DNA of 64,000 nt, from the NCBI GenBank assembly GCA_032027005.1, contig JAVSMW010000004.1:1-64000 (forward strand). Direction: 5' to 3'. The notes under the pieces are model-generated. The model was not told where the DNA came from and did not search any database. It worked only from the letters and a program-made list of their open reading frames with translations. This DNA is from JAVSMW01 sp032027005 (GTDB lineage Bacteria > Bacillota > Thermincolia > Thermincolales > UBA2595). Positions 34,664-42,051 of this stretch are shown in pieces (positions within the stretch are counted from its first letter, which is position 1; the number at the start of each line of letters is the position of its first letter). A program made the translations under genes and the position numbers.

Positions 34664-35953
34664 CTAAACTGAGAAACTATCAACCTTTGGTGTTTGCAAA
34701 TTCTTATAACTCTTTTGCGGCAGGAAGTCATAGTACCTGATGAAAAATGCTAAAACAAACAGCAATAACCCAAACGGTAACATTGCTACCCCATATTCAA
34801 CCAGGTTCGGCAGGTAAGGCCAGGTATTAACAAATATCGGCATGCCCTCTTCGAATTGGCCCAAGGCAATAGGATATGCCCAACTCTCAATATCCATACC
34901 GGGTATGCCGCCACTTAAAGGAATGGCGTTAAATGAAGGTAACATTAACATCATTCTATGAGTGAATACTCCGATGAAAAGTAAGATACTGCCCAGGGTT
35001 AGGGAATTAAAAGAACTTGTTCCCTTTTTGGTAAAGAAATAGAACATGGTAAAGGCCGGCAGAATTATTTCTGTAGCATAAATCAAGCCATATTGACCAA
35101 AGACCAGAGACAGGATATGGAGAGCCTCACCCTTGCCCCACCACCAGTGAATCAGTAAATCCATGGAGACTAGGAAGAAATGCGCCACCAGGGCAATGGA
35201 AATGATCCGGGCCATGATCTGAAAAGCCTCCTGATACTGGTGAAACTTTTCCCTGCCCACGACCAATAGAGCTATCACCATGACCAGAGCCGTACCCGAA
35301 GAAACAGCCATTAGAATAAAGTCCGGGGGCAGGGTAGCCGTGTTCCACCAGCCACGGGATGCCTGGGTGGCAAAAATCAGGGCTGTTACAGTGTGAATCA
35401 ATAAAGCTACCGGCAGTCCAACCACAGAAATTCTCTTGGACCACTTTTTAGAAAATTCCTCAACCTGTTCAACAGAAAGTTTTTTGGTCCAGCCGTTTAA
35501 AAAACCACGGCCTTCCTTTCTCCAATCGGGCAAAAGCTGAACGTAAACACTAAAAAAGGTCAGAAACATATAAGCTGTGACCACAATCACATCCCAAACC
35601 AATGGAGAACGGAGGTTGGGATGTAAAAGCAGGTTGTACAGCCGGTCAATCCGTCCCATATCAATCAGGACCATTACTCCCGCCCCTAAAATGCTGGCAA
35701 AAGCGGACAGGGAAGCAAGTCTGGTAAAGGGCTTTAGTTTCTCGATATTAAAAAGATACACAGATGAGGAGATAATCAAACCTCCTGCGGCAATTCCCAC
35801 CAGGAAGGCAAAGGCTGCTATATAAAGACCCCAGTCGAAGGAGTTACGCATGTTCGTTACTGCCAATCCGTTCATCAGCTGGTAAATCCAGGCCGCAACT
35901 CCGACGATCATGAAAATTATCGCTATCACAAAAGGTAAGTTATTTTTTCTCAT
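34664..35953 (-). CDS. NrfD/PsrC-type membrane quinone-interacting subunit
   Basis: 429 residues with about ten hydrophobic membrane segments, typical of the long (HybB/DmsC-like) NrfD family. These subunits anchor molybdopterin Fe-S complexes to the membrane and exchange electrons with menaquinone. It overlaps the Fe-S subunit gene by 14 bases. Transcript order is catalytic subunit, Fe-S subunit, membrane subunit, the standard arrangement of complex iron-sulfur molybdoenzymes. No heme-ligand pattern is evident. Confidence 0.87.
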   Translation of the reverse strand: MRKNNLPFVIAIIFMIVGVAAWIYQLMNGLAVTNMRNSFDWGLYIAAFAFLVGIAAGGLIISSSVYLFNIEKLKPFTRLASLSAFASILGAGVMVLIDMGRIDRLYNLLLHPNLRSPLVWDVIVVTAYMFLTFFSVYVQLLPDWRKEGRGFLNGWTKKLSVEQVEEFSKKWSKRISVVGLPVALLIHTVTALIFATQASRGWWNTATLPPDFILMAVSSGTALVMVIALLVVGREKFHQYQEAFQIMARIISIALVAHFFLVSMDLLIHWWWGKGEALHILSLVFGQYGLIYATEIILPAFTMFYFFTKKGTSSFNSLTLGSILLFIGVFTHRMMLMLPSFNAIPLSGGIPGMDIESWAYPIALGQFEEGMPIFVNTWPYLPNLVEYGVAMLPFGLLLFVLAFFIRYYDFLPQKSYKNLQTPKVDSFSV

Positions 35954-36653
35954 CTTTGCTCAACTCCCATCGTATCGGCTTGGTCGGCGGAAGATAAAAG
36001 ATTTTCGGAGCAGTCCCCAAATCTTCCAAGAGCCTGAAGGTATATCTGGCATGGACGAGACGGCTTACTTCCGAATCCGGATCGTCCAAATCCCCAAAGA
36101 AACGAGCCTTGGCCGGACAGGACCTGACACAGGCAGGCAGCTCCCCATTTTTCGTGTACTGGGCACAAAAAGTACATTTTTCCACTACTCCTTTGGGGCG
36201 GTCTTGGGTATAGACCAAATGGTCATCCTCGGTACGATAATCTTCAGAACAACCATAATCATAGCCCTTCATATATTTGGCTTTATCTTTCGCCTTTTGA
36301 CCTTCTTCCCAGTTGAACTGCCTGACGCCGTAAGAACAAGCCGACATACAGTAACGGCAGCCGATACAGCGCTCATAATCAACCAGGACCACACCCCGCT
36401 CATCGGTAAAGGTCGCCCCCACCGGGCAGACCTTTTGACATGGTGGATTATCACACATCTGACATGATACCGGCAGGAAATTCATCTGCAAATTCCCGTC
36501 TTTTCCGACCGGGCTTTGGTGCCAGTTGCTGCCCGGAGTGAATACCCGGTTCCACCAGGTCCCCGGCGGCTGTGAGTTATGGGATTTACAAGCTACCGCA
36601 CAGGTACGGCAGCCGATACAGCGATCCAGATCAATTACCATTCCTAATCTCAT
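35940..36653 (-). CDS. four-cluster ferredoxin subunit of the molybdopterin oxidoreductase
   Basis: 237 residues of the DmsB/NrfC/PsrB family. The motifs C-I-G-C-R-T-C-A-V-A-C, C-Q-M-C-D-N-P-P-C-Q-K-V-C-P, C-I-G-C-R-Y-C-M-S-A-C and C-T-F-C...C-V-R-S-C-P give four [4Fe-4S] clusters. It links the catalytic subunit with the membrane subunit. There is no signal peptide, which is normal because such subunits travel with the Tat-exported partner. It starts at the stop of the catalytic gene (ATGA-type overlap). Confidence 0.9.
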   Translation of the reverse strand: MRLGMVIDLDRCIGCRTCAVACKSHNSQPPGTWWNRVFTPGSNWHQSPVGKDGNLQMNFLPVSCQMCDNPPCQKVCPVGATFTDERGVVLVDYERCIGCRYCMSACSYGVRQFNWEEGQKAKDKAKYMKGYDYGCSEDYRTEDDHLVYTQDRPKGVVEKCTFCAQYTKNGELPACVRSCPAKARFFGDLDDPDSEVSRLVHARYTFRLLEDLGTAPKIFYLPPTKPIRWELSKDEKK

Positions 36654-39229
36654 TACCTGTCACCTGCCTTTTTTACGTCACAAAGACATTCGTTCCAGGC
36701 AGTATTGGGAGCCCACATTCCAGGAACAAAATATATCTCGTGAGTTGGTTTAATAAAAGGATAAGTTAAAGAATTATATGAATCCCCCTTAAGATAGCGA
36801 GACCACCATCCTTGTTCAAAGACCACAACTTTGCTTTTCACACCCAGATCAAGGATAGCATGCCCCTGCACCTTACCGCGATCATTATAAATTTCACATA
36901 AATCTCCGTCTTTGATTCCTTTCTCTGCCGCATCCTCTGGATTCACCCAAACCCGCGGCTTGCCGTCTTGCAATTCATTCATCCAAATGTTGTTGGAGTG
37001 GGTAGAGTGTACTCGATAAAGAGAGTTTCGAGAAATATATGCAAACTGGTATTTTTCCCGGGCTTTAGGATTTAAAGCATATTCGCTTTCTTCAAAGGGC
37101 GGTTTGTGAACGGGTAACGTTTCTTTTAATTTAATAAAGGTATCTTCATCCTTGTAAAACTCAATCCGCCCGCTCTTAACAAACTGGGCAGTCTGTTCAA
37201 GTTTAACAGGTAAGCTGAGTGGAGGGAAAGATTCCTTGTTGTGAATCTGCTTATAAAATGGTATCTGGCGGTCATTGGGTGTGCCAAGTTTCATCCGCAC
37301 CGGACCTTTTTTAAGCTGCTCTAAAGTTATACCTTCCACAGTTGGTCCACCGGTTTTTAATAATAGCTCAATAACTTTTTCGGCTGCCTGATCAGGGTCA
37401 ATATCCCCGAAAAAGTGCTCTTCCAGACCGGGTTTTAGTCTTTTTGCCAGTTCTTTAAAAATCCACAGCTCGGGCTTGCATTCGTAGAGAGGTTTAACGG
37501 CCGGCTGTTGGAGCTGCAAATAAGGGTGAACCGGAGTGGCCACCAGCTCGGTTTTCTCGTACCAGGAGACTCCAGGTAATACTATATCACTCCATCTACA
37601 GGTTGTAGACATTTGGAAATCAGTAGTCACTACAAGTTCGATGTCACCTTTCTCAACCATCTCGCGCAGCCTATTAGCCATGTTATGCTGGTCGAAAGGA
37701 TTAGCCCAGCCGAGAACTAGTGCTTTGATGCCGTTTTTCGGCCACTTTGCCGACATTTCTTTGGTCGGTCCATGCAACAAGTAGAGCCAAGGTGTATAGC
37801 TCGCCTTAACTGGGAACCACCAGGCTCCTACCTGGATTCGCACCTTATAACTTCCACAATAGGAAGAAATTCCGGCTCCGGATTTGCCGATGTTACCTGT
37901 GAGCACAGGCAGCAGAGCCAAAGCACGACCTTTTAAATCCCCATGATACCATTGATAATTACTGGCCCCGTAAATAATGTGCAGTGGTTTGACAGTCGCC
38001 ATTTCGCGAGCCAGACGGGCCACTGTCTTAAATGGCACGCCGGTTTCCTCTTCCACATAAGCCGGAGTATAAGAAGCCAGGCTTTCCTTGAGGAGCTGGA
38101 AGGACGGTTTCACCATGACCTTTTGCCCGTTTTTCAACTCAACTTCATATTCCCCTTCTATGACAACGCTTAAAGGAAGATCCAGTTTTTCCGGGTGAAC
38201 AGTGATAAACTGTCCGTTGAAAGCTACATAAGCTTCCCGATAAGCCGGCACGTCACCGGGTTTAACCAGACCCTTGACTTCATCTGCTTTTAGACGTTTG
38301 CCATTGTCAAGCCGCACTAAAAGAGGAAAATCGGTGAAAGTTTTAATAAATTCCACATCATATAATTTTTCTTCAATCATAACCTTAGCCATCGCCAAGG
38401 CCAGGGCCGCATCACTGCAAGTTTTCAGCTGAACCCATTCGTCAGCTTTGGCCGCCGTAGGACTGTAATTAGGATCAAAAACCACCATCTTGGCCCCAAG
38501 TTTTCTGGCCTCATCGAGAAATTTTGCGTCCGGAAGCCTGGTGACCATAATATTAGAGCCCCAAACAGCTATATAACGCGAATTAGACCATTCCAGGGGC
38601 TCCATTTCTTCGGTTTGTACACCAAAGGTCATGGGCCAAAACATGGGCAAATCTCCGTTTTGGTCATAGGCGTGAAATGTTGTCCAACCGTTGGAACTCG
38701 CCAGGGCATTTGCCGCACCTTTATGCACATAGCCGGCACCGGCTACCTGATAAAGAAGGCCAATAGATTCCGGACCGTATTTATCCGCAATTTCTTTTAA
38801 CCGGTATGCCGCATGGTCGAGGGCCTCCTGCCAGGAAACTTCCTTGAAATCCCCTTCACCGGGTTTACCTTTTCTGATTAAAGGTTTCTGCAGCCGGTCA
38901 GGACCATAAATTAGGTTATTAAAGGATAAGCCCCTCAAGCAGCCCCTTGGGTTATATTCCTGTTCCGGGTAATCAGCAGCTTGAGTTATAGTTCTAATTT
39001 GACCATCTTCGACTTCGGCAATCATTCCACAGTTGCCGGTACAGTTGGGCGAACAAGTAGTCCGAATGCGTTTAATGTCTTTTTTTACGGGCGCGCTTTC
39101 TGTTTCAGCTACGGCTTTACGCACGAACTTAGCTGAGCCGACTGCGCCAACTACGGCACCAGTTGCAGCGGAAGCTTTTAAAAACTGGCGGCGGGTAAGG
39201 CTGAATTTCTTTTTATCCATCTTGGACAC
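36653..39229 (-). CDS. Tat-exported molybdopterin oxidoreductase, catalytic subunit with apparent Asp ligand
   Basis: 858 residues of the DMSO reductase superfamily. A twin-arginine signal (S-L-T-R-R-Q-F-L-K) starts near residue 10. The N-terminal cluster motif is C-S-P-N-C-T-G-N-C (C59, C63, C67) with C97 as fourth ligand. At residues 190-205 the sequence Q-N-G-D-L-P-M-F-W-P-M-T-F-G resembles the NarG-type Y-C-D-L-P...P-M-T-W-G, so D193 is the probable metal ligand. Such Asp-ligated enzymes include nitrate reductase, ethylbenzene dehydrogenase and related enzymes; these usually pair with a heme b subunit, not NrfD. The substrate is unknown. Confidence 0.85.
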   Translation of the reverse strand: MSKMDKKKFSLTRRQFLKASAATGAVVGAVGSAKFVRKAVAETESAPVKKDIKRIRTTCSPNCTGNCGMIAEVEDGQIRTITQAADYPEQEYNPRGCLRGLSFNNLIYGPDRLQKPLIRKGKPGEGDFKEVSWQEALDHAAYRLKEIADKYGPESIGLLYQVAGAGYVHKGAANALASSNGWTTFHAYDQNGDLPMFWPMTFGVQTEEMEPLEWSNSRYIAVWGSNIMVTRLPDAKFLDEARKLGAKMVVFDPNYSPTAAKADEWVQLKTCSDAALALAMAKVMIEEKLYDVEFIKTFTDFPLLVRLDNGKRLKADEVKGLVKPGDVPAYREAYVAFNGQFITVHPEKLDLPLSVVIEGEYEVELKNGQKVMVKPSFQLLKESLASYTPAYVEEETGVPFKTVARLAREMATVKPLHIIYGASNYQWYHGDLKGRALALLPVLTGNIGKSGAGISSYCGSYKVRIQVGAWWFPVKASYTPWLYLLHGPTKEMSAKWPKNGIKALVLGWANPFDQHNMANRLREMVEKGDIELVVTTDFQMSTTCRWSDIVLPGVSWYEKTELVATPVHPYLQLQQPAVKPLYECKPELWIFKELAKRLKPGLEEHFFGDIDPDQAAEKVIELLLKTGGPTVEGITLEQLKKGPVRMKLGTPNDRQIPFYKQIHNKESFPPLSLPVKLEQTAQFVKSGRIEFYKDEDTFIKLKETLPVHKPPFEESEYALNPKAREKYQFAYISRNSLYRVHSTHSNNIWMNELQDGKPRVWVNPEDAAEKGIKDGDLCEIYNDRGKVQGHAILDLGVKSKVVVFEQGWWSRYLKGDSYNSLTYPFIKPTHEIYFVPGMWAPNTAWNECLCDVKKAGDR

Positions 39230-39303
39230 CTCCTGACTTGGTTTTTCAACAACGGCAAGCTGTTGTATGATAAATAGAAAATTTCTAACTCCAACCGTTT
39301 ACA

Positions 39304-39494
39304 TTGTGATTGTGAATTATTTCTTTTTATTGGCCACAAACAAAGTATACACAATGCCTTTGTGATTGTGAACAGTTTCTTTTTTCCATTTATACATAAC
39401 CGTTGTAGGTACTGCCCTCTTTAAAAAAGTATATAACTGGTATTTATATTTATCCATTATACGAGTCACAGACAAGTGTGTTTAATATCACACT
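39304..39494. promoter_or_regulatory. CRP/FNR-like site and repeated TTGTGATTGTGAA boxes
   Basis: TGTGT-TTAATA-TCACA at about 39477-39492 resembles a CRP/FNR-family site with the usual six-base spacer. TTGTGATTGTGAA occurs twice, at 39304-39316 and 39360-39372. These lie in the 356-base gap between moeA and the molybdopterin oxidoreductase operon and could regulate the oxidoreductase. No ORF lies in the gap. Confidence 0.45.
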
Positions 39495-39547
39495 TTGTAT
39501 TTTTTGGTCGAAACGGAAGTTGATAATACCATAATTTCTTTAACATT

Positions 39548-39574
39548 AAAAAAAGAAGGCCCCTAACTTTAGGG
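39548..39574 (-). terminator. terminator after moeA
   Basis: CCCTA and TAGGG form a short stem 12 bases after the moeA stop, followed on the minus strand by CCTTCTTTTTTT. The stem is only five base pairs, so strength is uncertain. Confidence 0.5.
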
Positions 39575-39585
39575 TACCTCCCGCA

Positions 39586-40812
39586 TTAACATAAATGCCC
39601 TGTTATAATGGCTTCTATCATTTCTCCTGCCATTAGGGGTGCCCGGTTACCTGGAACCTCCAGTAAAGCATTAGTGTACAGAAGAGATTTTAGGACACCC
39701 GGATTTTGCGCCCCAGCCAGATATGCACAGGGCTCACCGTTGACAAGCTTCACAGTCGCCCGCAGAAAACGCTTCTGAGAACTTTTTTTACGAAAACCGT
39801 CCATTAATTTCACAGTAACCCTGGGCCGCAGGTATTCTGCGAAACCGGCCATTTTTTTAATCAGCGGCCGGACTAAAACCTCAAAAGATATAAGAGCCGC
39901 TGCCGGGTTCCCTGACAGCCCCAACAGCAGTTTTTCCCCCGCCTCGGCAGCCACAACCGGAGTACCCGGTTTCATGGCGATTTTCCAGAACAAGATGCCG
40001 GCCCCTACTTGCTTCATAGCCTTCTGGACCAAGTCATAGTCTCCCACTGAGGCTCCCCCGGTAGTTACCACCAGATCCGCCCTGTTAAGTCCTGCGGAAA
40101 TTTTTTCCGCCGTTATCTGCAGGACATCAGGACATGTTCCCAAAAGTATCGGTTCTCCGCCTGACTCTCGGACGGATGCTGCCAAAGTGTAGAGGTTGCT
40201 GTTTCGGATTTTGCCTGGCCTTAATTCCTGGTCAATTTCTATCAGTTCGTCACCAGTACTGAGGATAGCCACCCGGGGCCGTTTATAAACAGGTACATTA
40301 GGCACACCCAATGCTGCCAGCACGCCAATTTGCGGTGATTCCAGCAAACTACCCGGTTTGAGCAATAACTCGCCCTGACGGATATCTTCTCCAGCATTTG
40401 CAATATTACTGCCAGGAGCTAACTCAACATAGACTTCCACCCAACCATTTTCTTCTCTGGTATCTTCAAAGCGAATAATGGTGTCCGCGCCGTCGGGCAC
40501 CGGCGCACCGGTCATAATTCTTATGGCAGTACCGGCTTCAACTTTTCCTTTGGCTACATAGCCTGCCTGCAGGGTCTCCGTCACCCGCAAACGGGCCGGT
40601 GATTCATGCGAGGCTCCTGCCAGATCAGCTCCCTGCAGCGCGTAGCCGTCAAGGGGGGACCGGTTAAAAGGAGGTTGATTAGTTGCGGCTACAATCTCCT
40701 CAGCTAACACCCTTCGATAAGCTGCCGACAGCTCCACTGCTTCCGTTGAGCAACAGTTCGATTTTTTCAGCAATAGGTCCAGTGCTGTTTCCAAAGGTAT
40801 CATTTCCAACAT
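39586..40812 (-). CDS. moeA: MoeA-type molybdopterin molybdenumtransferase
   Basis: 408 residues with MoeA domains: N-terminal R-S-P-L-D-G-Y-A, the central T-G-A-P-V-P-D-G-A-D-T-I-I-R, then the MoCF-binding motif T-T-G-G-A-S-V-G-D-Y-D and G-L-S-G-N-P-A-A. MoeA inserts molybdate or tungstate into adenylylated molybdopterin. GGAGGTG precedes the ATG. The gene lies after a second MoeA-related gene (37 bases) and next to the molybdopterin oxidoreductase, matching the heavy Mo/W demand of this region. Confidence 0.93.
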   Translation of the reverse strand: MLEMIPLETALDLLLKKSNCCSTEAVELSAAYRRVLAEEIVAATNQPPFNRSPLDGYALQGADLAGASHESPARLRVTETLQAGYVAKGKVEAGTAIRIMTGAPVPDGADTIIRFEDTREENGWVEVYVELAPGSNIANAGEDIRQGELLLKPGSLLESPQIGVLAALGVPNVPVYKRPRVAILSTGDELIEIDQELRPGKIRNSNLYTLAASVRESGGEPILLGTCPDVLQITAEKISAGLNRADLVVTTGGASVGDYDLVQKAMKQVGAGILFWKIAMKPGTPVVAAEAGEKLLLGLSGNPAAALISFEVLVRPLIKKMAGFAEYLRPRVTVKLMDGFRKKSSQKRFLRATVKLVNGEPCAYLAGAQNPGVLKSLLYTNALLEVPGNRAPLMAGEMIEAIITGHLC

Positions 40813-40849
40813 CTATTCACCTCCAATTCATCTCGTCACCATTCACTCC

Positions 40850-41875
40850 TCACTGTCCCTTGCCAAATGGACAATGCGGGAAAGAACAGGTAGGACAATT
40901 AATGCACAGACCGCCGTGCCCCAATACATCAATATCCTGCCGATTTATTCGTTCCCCTGCCAGGACGCGCGGCAGGACTAAGTCAAAAACCGTGGTAGAG
41001 TTAAACATAACACACCCCGGCAGCCCTAATACCGGAATGTCGTCCAGATAGGCCACCATCATCATCGACCCAGGCATCACAGGCGCACCGTATACAACAA
41101 CTTGACCGCCTGCCGCCCGCACCCCGGCCGGTGTTACGTCATCGGGATCTACCGACATGCCGCCGGAAGTTAAGACCAATTCGGCTCCCTGAGAAATTAA
41201 TTCTTTCACCGCAGCCGAAATTTTTTCTATATCATCTGGCGCATAAATTTGCCCAATGACCTCACATCCAAATGCTGACACTTTGTATTTAAGTACAGGC
41301 CCAAATTTATCTTGGATGCGACCGTAGAAAACTTCATTGCCGGTTGTTACTATACCTACCTTCAAGGGACGGATCGGGATAACCTCTACCAGCCCGCCGG
41401 AATTTGCGCAGATTTCCTCTGCCTCTTTAATTTTGCTTTCTTCGATGACTAAAGGAATCACCCTGGCTGAAGTCACTACAGTTCCGGCATTCACAACACG
41501 ATTAGTGTGCAGGGTGGCTATGGACACATCACCAATCCCATTAATCCTGGTCAGATTAAAAACATTTATTTTGAGCAGCCCCTCCAACTGAGCTATAAGA
41601 TTAACCTTGCCCTCTCTGGCTTCCGATACTTCCACTCCATTTTTAACGGCGGCCTGAGCAAGCCGCAGGGCAGCATCGTCCTCGTGCAGCATACCTTCCC
41701 TGGCTTCCCAGACATAAATATGGTCCTTGCCCATATTCAACAATTCGGGGATATCTTCCTCCTTAATTACATGACCTTTTTTGAAGGCAGCACCTTTAAA
41801 TTCACCAGGCACAATTTTTGTTAAGTCATGACAAAGAATCATGTTGACAGCATCTTTGACACTGACCTTTTTCAT
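40850..41875 (-). CDS. MoeA-related molybdopterin-binding protein with Cys-rich tail
   Basis: About 341 residues. The MoCF-biosynthesis fold is clear (G-I-V-T-T-G-N-E-V, L-T-S-G-G-M-S-V-D-P-D-D-V-T and P-G-S-M-M-M-V), but the N-terminal MoeA domains are different and shorter. The C-terminus ends in a cysteine tail (C-I-N-C-P-T-C-S-F-P-H-C). ATG 41875 follows GAGGAGGGCGTGAT. Such proteins occur in clostridial Mo/W gene sets; a role in cofactor sorting or in sensing is inference. The tail could bind a metal. Confidence 0.82.
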   Translation of the reverse strand: MKKVSVKDAVNMILCHDLTKIVPGEFKGAAFKKGHVIKEEDIPELLNMGKDHIYVWEAREGMLHEDDAALRLAQAAVKNGVEVSEAREGKVNLIAQLEGLLKINVFNLTRINGIGDVSIATLHTNRVVNAGTVVTSARVIPLVIEESKIKEAEEICANSGGLVEVIPIRPLKVGIVTTGNEVFYGRIQDKFGPVLKYKVSAFGCEVIGQIYAPDDIEKISAAVKELISQGAELVLTSGGMSVDPDDVTPAGVRAAGGQVVVYGAPVMPGSMMMVAYLDDIPVLGLPGCVMFNSTTVFDLVLPRVLAGERINRQDIDVLGHGGLCINCPTCSFPHCPFGKGQ

Positions 41876-42051
41876 ATCACGCCCTCCTCTGACACTCTCA
41901 GTCTGGATTAATTTAGCACTTTTATAATACCTAAAATAGATGTTGCATAATGTGAGATATGTCACGTAAGCAAGTGATTATTTTATGGTAGTGCACATGT
42001 AAGGATTCGTCTCCAATTAATTTTATCAAAAATACTAATTCCAATCCATTA

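Noticed and set aside
35910..36467. 185-codon plus-strand ORF over the Fe-S subunit gene
   Set aside because: The minus-strand gene has four ferredoxin motifs; the plus frame has no domain.
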